A program made the position numbers and the translations under genes. Below the pieces are notes generated by a model. It searched no databases and was not told where the DNA came from. It saw only the letters and a program-made list of their open reading frames with translations. From Rickettsiales bacterium (lineage in GTDB: Bacteria > Pseudomonadota > Alphaproteobacteria > Rickettsiales > Rickettsiaceae), in contig CANNRM010000028.1 of assembly GCA_947508155.1 (NCBI GenBank), forward strand, positions 1 through 6,910: a DNA stretch of 6,910 nucleotides, in the 5' to 3' direction. Below, piece by piece: positions 1 to 6,543 of the stretch (position 1 is the stretch's first letter; the number at the start of each line of letters is the position of its first letter).

Positions 1-422
1 GTATCGCTGGTCCTTTTGTTGAATTTATACATCGTCAATTTACTCCTAATGAATTGATGCTTGCTATAAAAGGGTTGCTTAGAAAGTCCAATCCTGTATT
101 CCAAGATAAGGTTATTAAGTACAAAGATCTTTCTATGGATCTTGCAACTTACAGAGTACAAAGAGGCAATAAGCAGATTCATTTGGGTCCGACTGAGTTT
201 AAAATTATGCAAATGCTTATTCTCGCGCCGCGTACTATATTATCTAGACAACATATTATGGATCATGTATGGGGTGCTGATAAGAACATCGAGCCACGCA
301 CTGTGGACGTTCATGTGAATCGTATTAGGTCTCTTATTAAGCTTAATGACGATGAGCCACCATTAATTAAAACGGTCCGTTCCGGGGGGTATTGCTTGAA
401 CCTTCCTGGCGAAAGAGACTAG
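1..422 (+). CDS. phoB: PhoB-like response regulator, C-terminal part (5' partial)
   Basis: The frame is open from the left edge (first full codon at 3) to TAG at 420-422, so the true start and most of the receiver domain lie outside the window; internal TTG and ATG codons at 54-59 are not the real start. What is visible is the last helix of a receiver domain (FTPNEL...AIKGLLRK, about 39-86), a linker, and a complete winged-helix DNA-binding domain of the OmpR/PhoB class. Signatures are GPTEFK (from 186), a SRQHIMDHVWG segment, the recognition-helix motif RTVDVHVNRIR (from 297) and the wing TVRSGGY near 372-392. These match PhoB better than CtrA or OmpR, and an exopolyphosphatase gene follows, which fits phosphate control. 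Oddity: where receivers normally have Lys-Pro-Phe, this has Arg-Gln-Phe (33-41). It should bind DNA as a transcription factor in the cytoplasm. The family is certain; the PhoB assignment is likely but not proven. Confidence 0.85.
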   Translation, partial: IAGPFVEFIHRQFTPNELMLAIKGLLRKSNPVFQDKVIKYKDLSMDLATYRVQRGNKQIHLGPTEFKIMQMLILAPRTILSRQHIMDHVWGADKNIEPRTVDVHVNRIRSLIKLNDDEPPLIKTVRSGGYCLNLPGERD

Positions 423-431
423 TTCTTTGGG

Positions 432-459
432 TCCCGAGTGTAATGCTCGGGATTTTTTT
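432..459 (+). terminator. Intrinsic terminator after the response regulator
   Basis: A perfect 7-bp inverted repeat, TCCCGAG (432-438) and CTCGGGA (446-452), with a 7-base loop is followed directly by seven T (453-459). It lies ten bases after the TAG stop. This is a textbook Rho-independent terminator and separates the regulator from the downstream phosphatase gene transcriptionally. Confidence 0.92.
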
Positions 460-495
460 ATTTCATTTTCTTCAGTATCACTTCTGCATAATCTA

Positions 496-504
496 TGATA
501 TAAT
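496..504 (+). promoter_or_regulatory. Extended -10 promoter for the ppx-family gene
   Basis: TGATATAAT (496-504) combines a perfect TATAAT with the TG of an extended -10 element. No good -35 is seen at 17 bp (TATCAC at 476-481), as is usual for extended -10 promoters. Transcription would begin near 511, giving a leader of about 20 bases. AAGG (519-522) sits nine bases before the ATG at 532 and is a plausible ribosome binding site. Confidence 0.65.
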
Positions 505-531
505 GCCTCATAAAACATAAGGCAAAAAATC

Positions 532-1914
532 ATGAGATATGCAATTATAGACATAGGCACCAATGCCATTCGCGCAGTAGTTTACGAGCGGAATAGCTTA
601 AGTGCATCCGAAGTATATAACGAAAAATTCCGTAGTGATCTGCTAGGTCTCTTGGATCTTGAAGATCTTGATGTAAAACATGGTATATATCTTGTTATCA
701 AGCATTTTGTCCATATTTTCGAAGAATTGGGCGTAGGAACAATTAAATGTGTTGCTACTGCAATCCTACGTAATCACGTTCATGCACCACTTTTTGTGGA
801 TATAGTAAAACGTAAATATAATATTGATATTGAAGTTATAACTGGCGAGAAAGAAGCTTATCTTACTGCTGCAGGGTTGATAATGGGTATTAATGAAGCA
901 GAAGGCCTTGCGGCTGATCTTGGTGGCGGTAGTTTGGAGCTCGCGGAAATTTCGAACAAGCAGGTTGGTAAGCGTGGATCATTGGCTTTGGGTACAAATA
1001 TTATTGATCAGGATATGACAATAGATGAAATAAAGCTCATGGTACAAGGCACATGTGAAGTCAAAAAACATCATAATTTATATCTTATTGGTGGTGCATT
1101 TAGAATGCTTGGGCGTGCTTATATGGAGTTTGTTCATTATCCTTTGAAGAATTTGCATAATTTGAAGATTTCTAGTCATGATCTGTTGGTGTTTTTGGAA
1201 AAATCTGAGAGCATGTATAAGCTCAAATCTTTTCACTATAAACGCACTACAGATCTTAAAGCTTTGTCTATTGTGAAGGCTTTGATAGAGCTATTTTCTG
1301 TAGAAGATGTGGTAATATCTAATTATGGTCTGAAAGAGGGGGTGCGGTTCGTTAACTTACCTGATGATGAGCGTACGAAGGATATTATCCATACTCGTTG
1401 TATGCATTTGTCGAATTTCGAAAATAAAAACTGCGATTTGGATAAATATTACGATATTATGCACCCATTGTTGCTAGAGGCGGATCCAGAACTGCGACAT
1501 ATTGTAGATCTTATTATAATGCTTTCCTGTATGAATACGAATATTGACAAGACAATGCGCGGTAATTTTATGGCAGATTTTGCTTTGTCGTCGGATATTC
1601 CTTTTAGTCATAAACAACGAGTTATGATAGCCGTTGCGTTGTCTTATATTTTTGGTGGTAAGGTTGATTTATACGTGCAAAAGCTTGCTCGTAGGATGTT
1701 GAGTGTGGTGGAATATGGTAATAGTCAGATTATAGGATGTATCATTAGAATAGCCTATGAGATAGATGGTCCGAATTTACATAAGCCATCATTTGAGCTG
1801 GTGCTTAAAGATAAATATATTGAAGTTGTGGCTAAGGATATTTTGCCAAAACAGGTTTTTGATAAGATTTGCGATAGGTTGCGGGATATATCGATAGCAC
1901 GAAGGGTCCGCTAA
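532..1914 (+). CDS. ppx: Exopolyphosphatase / GppA-family phosphatase
   Basis: A 460-residue member of the Ppx/GppA family (ASKHA fold), which removes terminal phosphates from polyphosphate or hydrolyses pppGpp in the cytoplasm. Visible motifs, in order: the first phosphate-binding loop IDIGTNAIR (6-14), the ATAILRNHVHAPLF segment (75-88, equivalent to the family's AT..(L/V)R), ITGEKEAYL (103-111) holding the catalytic-region Glu, the second phosphate loop DLGGGSLEL (129-137), LALGTNII (151-158), IGGAFRMLGR (186-195, the third Gly-rich segment) and YGLKEG (265-270). Residues from about 290 on form a helical C-terminal domain of the HD-like type found in longer Ppx proteins; I see no clear HD pair in it. 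Length is slightly below the roughly 500 residues of enterobacterial Ppx. The start is supported by AAGG at 519-522 and by MRYAIIDIG, which starts the fold directly. Whether it prefers polyP or pppGpp cannot be told from sequence. The coding region ends two bases before a long palindromic element. Confidence 0.9.
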   Translation: MRYAIIDIGTNAIRAVVYERNSLSASEVYNEKFRSDLLGLLDLEDLDVKHGIYLVIKHFVHIFEELGVGTIKCVATAILRNHVHAPLFVDIVKRKYNIDIEVITGEKEAYLTAAGLIMGINEAEGLAADLGGGSLELAEISNKQVGKRGSLALGTNIIDQDMTIDEIKLMVQGTCEVKKHHNLYLIGGAFRMLGRAYMEFVHYPLKNLHNLKISSHDLLVFLEKSESMYKLKSFHYKRTTDLKALSIVKALIELFSVEDVVISNYGLKEGVRFVNLPDDERTKDIIHTRCMHLSNFENKNCDLDKYYDIMHPLLLEADPELRHIVDLIIMLSCMNTNIDKTMRGNFMADFALSSDIPFSHKQRVMIAVALSYIFGGKVDLYVQKLARRMLSVVEYGNSQIIGCIIRIAYEIDGPNLHKPSFELVLKDKYIEVVAKDILPKQVFDKICDRLRDISIARRVR

Positions 1915-1915
1915 C

Positions 1916-2040
1916 CCAAGGTCCGAAATTCGTCGTAGAAAAGCAATTTTGCATAGTCGATCTTGTCCTCACGTACAAAGGGTACGCTGCGGAAGATCGC
2001 TATTGAAATTGCATTTCTACGAGCAAATTTGAGACCTTGG
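1916..2040. repeat. 125-bp imperfect palindromic element (RPE-like)
   Basis: The whole segment folds back on itself. The terminal 8 bases CCAAGGTC (1916-1923) and GACCTTGG (2033-2040) are exact complements. Further inside, TCGTAGAAA, GCAATTT, ATAG, CGATCTT and CGTAC on the left each have their complement in the matching place on the right, with small bulges between, leaving a loop of about five bases. No T-run follows, so it is not an ordinary terminator. The minus strand is open from 2090 to a TAG at 1913-1911 (59 codons, no ATG) and reads like real protein, including the segments KFARRNAISIAIFRSVPF and FYDEFRTLG. One plus frame is open through most of the element as well. Size, full palindromicity and open frames match the Rickettsia palindromic elements. 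I see no target-site duplication and no second copy in the window. An alternative is a long structured 3' UTR of ppx or a small RNA. Confidence 0.75.
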
Positions 2041-2063
2041 ATAATGAAATCTGTGAATTCTTG

Positions 2064-2092
2064 TTGTTTTCTTAATAAAATTACGTTATATT
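2064..2092 (+). promoter_or_regulatory. Sigma70-like promoter for the 332-aa gene
   Basis: TTGTTT (2064-2069) and TATATT (2087-2092) are separated by exactly 17 bases, close to the TTGACA/TATAAT consensus. Transcription would start near 2099, leaving a leader of about 24 bases. A short AGG (2111-2113) lies nine bases before the ATG at 2123 and is a weak ribosome binding site. The promoter lies just outside the palindromic element, so the downstream gene does not depend on ppx transcription. Confidence 0.6.
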
Positions 2093-2122
2093 ATGTACTT
2101 AATTTAATATAGGTATAACATT

Positions 2123-3121
2123 ATGTCATTAGTAAAAGATGTAGAGCATCAAATTCCGAGTGTATTTTATGGAATGAAGGAAGCAGATGATCTATATTTT
2201 AATGTTACGAGAGTGAGTGCTCAGAATTATGATAAGTGGGTGCAATTTGCTCAAAAACATAATGACGCAAGTAGTAAGATAGGCACCGGTGCATTCCTTG
2301 GGAGCTTGAGATATTATCAACATCCTAATGCAGAGGTGTGGGTCGCTTTTGTTTCTAATAAACCAGTGATAAATCCGTATAAAATAGATGAATCATCCAT
2401 AGAGATGTTTGTTACTGTTGATACATCAGAACATTCTGTATTTACTTCGCATATGGGGATAGCGCGAGCAGCGGGAACATTTCCTAAAGCATTGCAGCAT
2501 AAAAATATTTCCATGAAGCTTCACGCGTTCGCGGCTAAATTTATGTTAGAGCAGCATCCTGAAAAAATGTATATGATTAACGCGCCAGCCGAAGAGATGA
2601 GAGAGATTGTAATTGATGCATTTAAAAAGAAAGGAAAGCTTGATCAGATTTTTATAGGAGATAATAGAACGAGTGTTCCAGAAACATTAACAATTGAGAT
2701 AGTGCGGCCCGTAGTAGAAAAATTTCAGGCTCAGAAGAGCGTCATAGATTCAAAAACATATGCCATGGTTGTACATCCCAAAATAGCATTGCTGCGTCTA
2801 TTAGAACAACAAGAAATGATAAATAAAGGTGAGAAGAAGGCATCGCCTATTAATATAGAACATGAGGGTAGAGATTATTGGTCTCCACTAAAAAACTTTA
2901 CAATAAAGAATCAAGCTGGCGATGTTGTGTCAGTTATTACTCCAGAAGAACAGAATGCTGAATTTGCGTGGTATTTTCATCATTTTGAGCAAACTGTTTG
3001 TATTGATGATACTCACCCTATAGTGATATACAACCTTAGAGCACTTGCTGATATAGGTGATTTACATGGTAATATTGTCCTGGTAGGCCGAGAGGGTGCT
3101 ATTGTAGATCTTGAGGCTTGA
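2123..3121 (+). CDS. Hypothetical protein, 332 aa, unrecognised
   Basis: I do not recognise this protein. It is a soluble-looking, mixed alpha/beta sequence with no signal peptide, no membrane segment and no obvious repeat. The start is supported by a promoter with 17-bp spacing and a weak AGG ribosome site; the next Met (residue 18) has no better context. Visible stretches: an amphipathic helix near 129-144 followed by a probable strand and helix (KMYMINAPAEEMREIVIDAF, 148-167) and FIGD at 177-180. This helix-strand-Asn-Pro-helix order faintly recalls the second half of a GNAT acetyltransferase, but no acetyl-CoA loop (R/Q-x-x-G-x-G/A) is seen, so this is only a weak structural hint. The C-terminal third (250-330) is rich in predicted strands and carries a charged IDDTHP segment. 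Codon use looks like that of its neighbours, so it is not an obvious recent arrival. It stands alone between a palindromic element and a convergent ATPase gene, about 3.4 kb from a type IV secretion operon, so a lineage-specific or secreted protein is possible but unproven. Confidence 0.8.
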   Translation: MSLVKDVEHQIPSVFYGMKEADDLYFNVTRVSAQNYDKWVQFAQKHNDASSKIGTGAFLGSLRYYQHPNAEVWVAFVSNKPVINPYKIDESSIEMFVTVDTSEHSVFTSHMGIARAAGTFPKALQHKNISMKLHAFAAKFMLEQHPEKMYMINAPAEEMREIVIDAFKKKGKLDQIFIGDNRTSVPETLTIEIVRPVVEKFQAQKSVIDSKTYAMVVHPKIALLRLLEQQEMINKGEKKASPINIEHEGRDYWSPLKNFTIKNQAGDVVSVITPEEQNAEFAWYFHHFEQTVCIDDTHPIVIYNLRALADIGDLHGNIVLVGREGAIVDLEA

Positions 3122-3176
3122 AATTGAGATGACTGAGATTTGTTGTGCAAACGCTATGATGACTGCTTGAGCATTT

Positions 3177-4322
3177 TTATAATTTGATCGTTAAAAACCC
3201 ATCATAATTCCTGAATCCCGTCTGATCCGACAATTCCATATCTTCTCCAGAATATACCACATATCCCTTATCCATATCACCTTTAAACATGTTAATCGCT
3301 TTCATATAATCTGCTTTATATGTCTCAGTCTTTTTTATCTCGATAAATGTCTTGTCGCGTCTATTATCTATAATCAAATCTACCTCTTCCCCAGAATGGG
3401 TTCTTAGAAAATAATAATCTTCATTCTTGCAATTATGCATTCCAGATTTAATGATATCCATGATTACGTAATTTTCAAATATTGCGCCAGCCATTGGGCC
3501 CATGCTGTATTGTTTTTCTGTTTCAATGCCAGTTAGGTAAGATACAAGACCAGTATCATAGAAATAGACTTTTGGAGTTTTGACTATACGTTTGCTTAAG
3601 TTAGTATAAAATGGTGGTAGTAGGTAGATGATATATGATGCTTCTAATACAGAAATCCAGCTTTTGATTGTTGGCACAGATACGCCAAGTGCTTTTGAGT
3701 AAGATGACATATTAAGAGGTTGTGCAGTTTGAGCTGCAAGTAATAATACGAACCTTCGAAAATCTCTCAGGTTGCCGAGATTGCTTATGTCCTTAACATC
3801 CTTATTTATATAAGTCTCGATGTAGGATGAATACCATTCGTTATTATAGTTGTAATCCTTTACTACAAGCCCAGGATAACTGCCTTTGTAAATAGATTCA
3901 TCACGTAAGTGTTTTGGTATTTCAGAGCGTTGGAATGGTAAAAGTTGCATTAGACCTATCCGCCCCGCAAGTGATTCTTTAATGCCTTTGATCATAGAAA
4001 ATTGACTAGAGCCAGTAAGGATAAAATTGCCGTTAATATCACGATTATTATCTATGACATTTTTAATCATATCAAAAATCATAGGAGCTTTTTGCACTTC
4101 GTCAAAAATCACTTTGCTAGAATAATGGTTGATAAAACCCACGGGGTCGCTATCCAGAAAGTTTTTGGTTTGGTAATCATCAAAACTCACATAACGATAT
4201 TCAGGCAGCATGTTTTTAAGCAATGTAGATTTTCCTGATTGACGAGGCCCAGTGATCCCTATGGCAGGAAATATGCTGAGATGCTTTTGGAGGGTTTTTG
4301 CGATAGTTCTGTGTATAAACAT
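3177..4322 (-). CDS. AAA_14 / DUF4143 ATPase
   Basis: A 381-residue protein of the widespread prokaryotic ATPase family combining an AAA_14 domain with a DUF4143 domain. Motifs: Walker A GPRQSGKST (25-33), Walker B VIFDE (71-75), sensor-1-like LTGSSQ (102-107) and the AGR arginine (119-121), all intact. A winged-helix-like segment (about 202-232) follows. The C-terminal DUF4143 region has the pattern of a PD-(D/E)XK nuclease-like fold: Glu in FENYV (283), Asp in GEEVDL (315) and the pair E328/K330 in FIEIKKT. Length is typical for the family (about 370-420), so it appears complete. No Shine-Dalgarno is seen before the ATG; a perfect inverted repeat occupies that region. The gene is downstream of and co-oriented with virD4 (79-bp gap), but has its own likely promoter, and it converges on the 332-aa gene with a 55-bp gap. 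The biological role of the family is not well established; such genes occur as sporadic, mobile-looking singletons, sometimes likened to toxin-antitoxin or defence ATPases. No partner gene is visible here. Confidence 0.92.
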   Translation of the reverse strand: MFIHRTIAKTLQKHLSIFPAIGITGPRQSGKSTLLKNMLPEYRYVSFDDYQTKNFLDSDPVGFINHYSSKVIFDEVQKAPMIFDMIKNVIDNNRDINGNFILTGSSQFSMIKGIKESLAGRIGLMQLLPFQRSEIPKHLRDESIYKGSYPGLVVKDYNYNNEWYSSYIETYINKDVKDISNLGNLRDFRRFVLLLAAQTAQPLNMSSYSKALGVSVPTIKSWISVLEASYIIYLLPPFYTNLSKRIVKTPKVYFYDTGLVSYLTGIETEKQYSMGPMAGAIFENYVIMDIIKSGMHNCKNEDYYFLRTHSGEEVDLIIDNRRDKTFIEIKKTETYKADYMKAINMFKGDMDKGYVVYSGEDMELSDQTGFRNYDGFLTIKL

Positions 4323-4329
4323 GATTTTA

Positions 4330-4360
4330 TGTAAATTTAAAGTCTGACTTTAAATTTACA
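4330..4360. promoter_or_regulatory. Perfect 31-bp palindrome, probable operator of the DUF4143 gene
   Basis: TGTAAATTTAAAGT (4330-4343) and its exact reverse complement (4347-4360) flank a 3-base centre. It ends seven bases before the ATPase start codon and covers the likely -10 of that gene, so it is well placed as the binding site of a dimeric repressor. There is no T-run, which argues against a terminator. If transcription reads in from virD4, the RNA copy would form a hairpin over the ribosome binding region. Confidence 0.65.
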
Positions 4361-4381
4361 CTAAACTAGCGTAAAAAGCAA
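4353..4381 (-). promoter_or_regulatory. Sigma70-like promoter for the DUF4143 ATPase
   Basis: On the minus strand TTGCTT (4381-4376) and TAAATT (4358-4353) are 17 bases apart. The -10 lies in the right arm of the palindrome. The start point would fall near 4346, the centre of the palindrome, giving a leader of only about 24 bases with no Shine-Dalgarno. Confidence 0.5.
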
Positions 4382-4401
4382 GCAGAATAACATGATATTA
4401 T

Positions 4402-6543
4402 TTAAGTAGTAGGTTTTTTGTCTGAAGCTTTAGGTGATGTTGGTGCAGGTGATACATCATCATACCCATATGGTACCGCAGGTGCAGATGGATCTGGTTG
4501 AGTTGGTTGAGCTGGGGTAATTCCTCCGCCACTATTATCGCTATCTGATGTATCATCTTCAGTTTGCTCTGTAGGAACCACTAAATCTGTTACAGTTTCT
4601 TGTTGTAGAGTTTTATCAAGTGGTTCTTCTGGCGCTTCTGTTTTGGACATATCGGCATCATCGCTCATTGCTGTATCTTCTGCCATAGATTCAACATCTT
4701 GCTCTATATCATCAGTATCATTTTCGTCAGACACAATTTGATCTGTTAGATCTATATTATCATCTGTGATAGGTTCTTCTATTATTTCTTCGGCTGGAGC
4801 AGGAGCTGCTTCCTCCTCTGCTACTTGTTTTTTCTTAGGATCATAAGGTTCTTGTGTTGGAATAAATATAGGTGGTAGTAGCCTTTCCGTGAACATTTTG
4901 TCTTTATAATAGAAAATCTTTTTAGAACGAATAGGAGGCATAGATTCGATGAGAACTATTTGCTCATCACGCGGAAGCTGAATTACTTCCTGAGGTAATA
5001 GCAGCGCACGTTGAGCATGTGACACGTTTTGCGTTCTAGTTGCTGGATTCAAGTCAAAGAATTTAGGTCTACTTGACGATACTTGTTCAACGGTTTTATT
5101 CCCACAAAGCTGCGAAATAAGATTGGCTGTTTCATAGTTGTTCGCAGCAAAAGTAATACGGAATGTGGAATTTGATAAAAATGAGTTCATCCCAGCTTCT
5201 TCATATGTTCCTTTTAGCTGTTGGGTGTCTTGAATAATCAAGAATAAGCGCACTCTATAGCCACGGAAATATGCAATACCAGCTTTAATCTGTTCCATCT
5301 TTCCAAGTGTTGGAAACTCATCGAGTAGGAACATTACGCCATAAGGTTCTTCTTTAAGGTCTGGCATTTTACGACTTAAGAATTCAGAGGCTTGTTGGTA
5401 AAATATCCTCATTAGTTTTTGTAGACGATTGATGTTATCTGGTGTTAAACCCACATAAACAGTAACTTTTTTCTTTTTGAATTCTTGAATGTTAAAATCT
5501 GAGGATGCTGTTGCTGTATCAATTAACGGGTTGGCCCATAATTCCAATGCAGAGTTCAGAGTAGAGATAACGCCTGAGCGTTCTTTATCGGCTTTCTGCA
5601 AAAATGCTGCCAAATTCATATATGCAACGGGATGCATGACTCCGCCAAGAGTATCCATAACGACAGCTAGATTGTAAACTACGTCATCACTACGTAGCGT
5701 TCTTACGACTTCGCCGAAAGATTTTGCTTTGGTAATATCCGCTAAAAGGTATAATACAACTCCTAGAAATAAGCTTCGTGCTTCATTATTCCAGAAATCT
5801 TTCTCTTCAATGATCAGATTAGCAATTTTCTGCACGTCATCTACCATCTGGCCAGGTTTACTACTAACCCAATCGATAGGGTTATAACAATGCGTACGAC
5901 CGTCCGGGTTTGAAGGTTCCCAGACATAGCATTCTTGACCTTGTTTAGTACGCCAACCGCTTGTGAGTTCGTAGTTTTCAAGCTTAATGTCATGCACTAC
6001 CATGGAATGGGTCCAGAATAGGAGATTGGGAATTACGAAGCCCACACCTTTACCAGCACCAGTAGGAGCGAATAACAGAGCGTGTTGGAATCCATCGGCC
6101 ACAAAATATCCACCCTTATCCACGCCAAGTAGCATTCCCTCTTTTGAACGAAGGCCTGCACGCTTTACATCGGCTTGACTTGCCCAGCTGGCATCGCCAA
6201 AAACACTTTCTGCTTCTGGGATTGGGTTCCATTCATTGATTTTATTCCAGAATTTTCTGACTGCAAATAATACTATTATAGTTGGTATTATTGTGCATAA
6301 CACTAGTTTCAATTTGAGATAGTCATATGCACTCCAAGATTCTTGAGACCATACGTTATAGAGCCATACATCTAGCTTCCACATCAGTGTAACGTCATTA
6401 AGATTGAAGTCTATGGTAGTATTTTGATGAGTAAGAAATCCTACGGCTTCCCCAACAACCCAAATGACAGCGAACAATCCACCTAGTAGTACGGCTAACT
6501 TTATTGTAAAGCTTCTAACGGGTCTCATGAAATCTTCTTTCAT
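4402..6543 (-). CDS. virD4: VirD4/TraG-family type IV coupling ATPase with acidic tail
   Basis: A 713-residue type IV coupling protein. It is an inner-membrane ATPase that recruits substrates and feeds them to the VirB channel. N-terminal anchor: two membrane segments (about 14-37 and 79-96) around a 40-residue periplasmic loop. Cytoplasmic motor: Walker A APTGAGKG (159-166), the HDIKLENYELTSGWR segment (184-198) and Walker B MFLLDEFPTLG (404-414), then IIQDTQQL (436-443) and NSTF (458-461), all typical of VirD4. From about 571 to the end lies a low-complexity tail with about 40 Asp/Glu against seven Lys and no Arg, turning Pro/Ser/Thr-rich at the end. Agrobacterium VirD4 is about 656 residues, so the extra length is in this tail. 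The ATG overlaps the last base of the virB11 stop (TAATG), showing operon organisation and translational coupling; GGGGG lies nine bases upstream. A second Met at residue 6 is an alternative start. This is the last gene of the secretion operon in the window. Confidence 0.96.
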   Translation of the reverse strand: MKEDFMRPVRSFTIKLAVLLGGLFAVIWVVGEAVGFLTHQNTTIDFNLNDVTLMWKLDVWLYNVWSQESWSAYDYLKLKLVLCTIIPTIIVLFAVRKFWNKINEWNPIPEAESVFGDASWASQADVKRAGLRSKEGMLLGVDKGGYFVADGFQHALLFAPTGAGKGVGFVIPNLLFWTHSMVVHDIKLENYELTSGWRTKQGQECYVWEPSNPDGRTHCYNPIDWVSSKPGQMVDDVQKIANLIIEEKDFWNNEARSLFLGVVLYLLADITKAKSFGEVVRTLRSDDVVYNLAVVMDTLGGVMHPVAYMNLAAFLQKADKERSGVISTLNSALELWANPLIDTATASSDFNIQEFKKKKVTVYVGLTPDNINRLQKLMRIFYQQASEFLSRKMPDLKEEPYGVMFLLDEFPTLGKMEQIKAGIAYFRGYRVRLFLIIQDTQQLKGTYEEAGMNSFLSNSTFRITFAANNYETANLISQLCGNKTVEQVSSSRPKFFDLNPATRTQNVSHAQRALLLPQEVIQLPRDEQIVLIESMPPIRSKKIFYYKDKMFTERLLPPIFIPTQEPYDPKKKQVAEEEAAPAPAEEIIEEPITDDNIDLTDQIVSDENDTDDIEQDVESMAEDTAMSDDADMSKTEAPEEPLDKTLQQETVTDLVVPTEQTEDDTSDSDNSGGGITPAQPTQPDPSAPAVPYGYDDVSPAPTSPKASDKKPTT

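Noticed and set aside
363..569. Minus-strand 68-codon frame over the regulator end and ppx start
   Set aside because: It crosses a strong terminator and a promoter, overlaps two well-supported genes and shows no family features.
1905..1925. Direct repeat GGTCCG at 1905-1910 and 1920-1925 as a target-site duplication of the palindromic element
   Set aside because: The second copy lies inside the element rather than flanking its far end, and no matching copy follows 2040, so it does not behave as a duplication.
2123..3121. Assigning the unknown gene as a GNAT acetyltransferase
   Set aside because: Only a vague strand-helix pattern is seen and the acetyl-CoA binding loop is missing, so it is left as hypothetical.
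3122..3176. Possible bidirectional terminator between the convergent genes (TGCTTGAGCA followed by five T)
   Set aside because: The stem is only three to four base pairs with a two- to four-base loop. This is too weak to call, so termination for this convergent pair is unexplained.
4002..4238. Plus-strand 78-codon frame within the ATPase gene
   Set aside because: It is entirely antisense to a conserved motif-bearing region (the Walker B area) and has no ribosome site or recognisable sequence.
4382..4401. Possible terminator after virD4 on the minus strand (AATAA...TTATT hairpin with a later T-run)
   Set aside because: The stem is five A-T pairs, and the T-run starts several bases later and coincides with the predicted -35 region of the next gene. 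It is not convincing.
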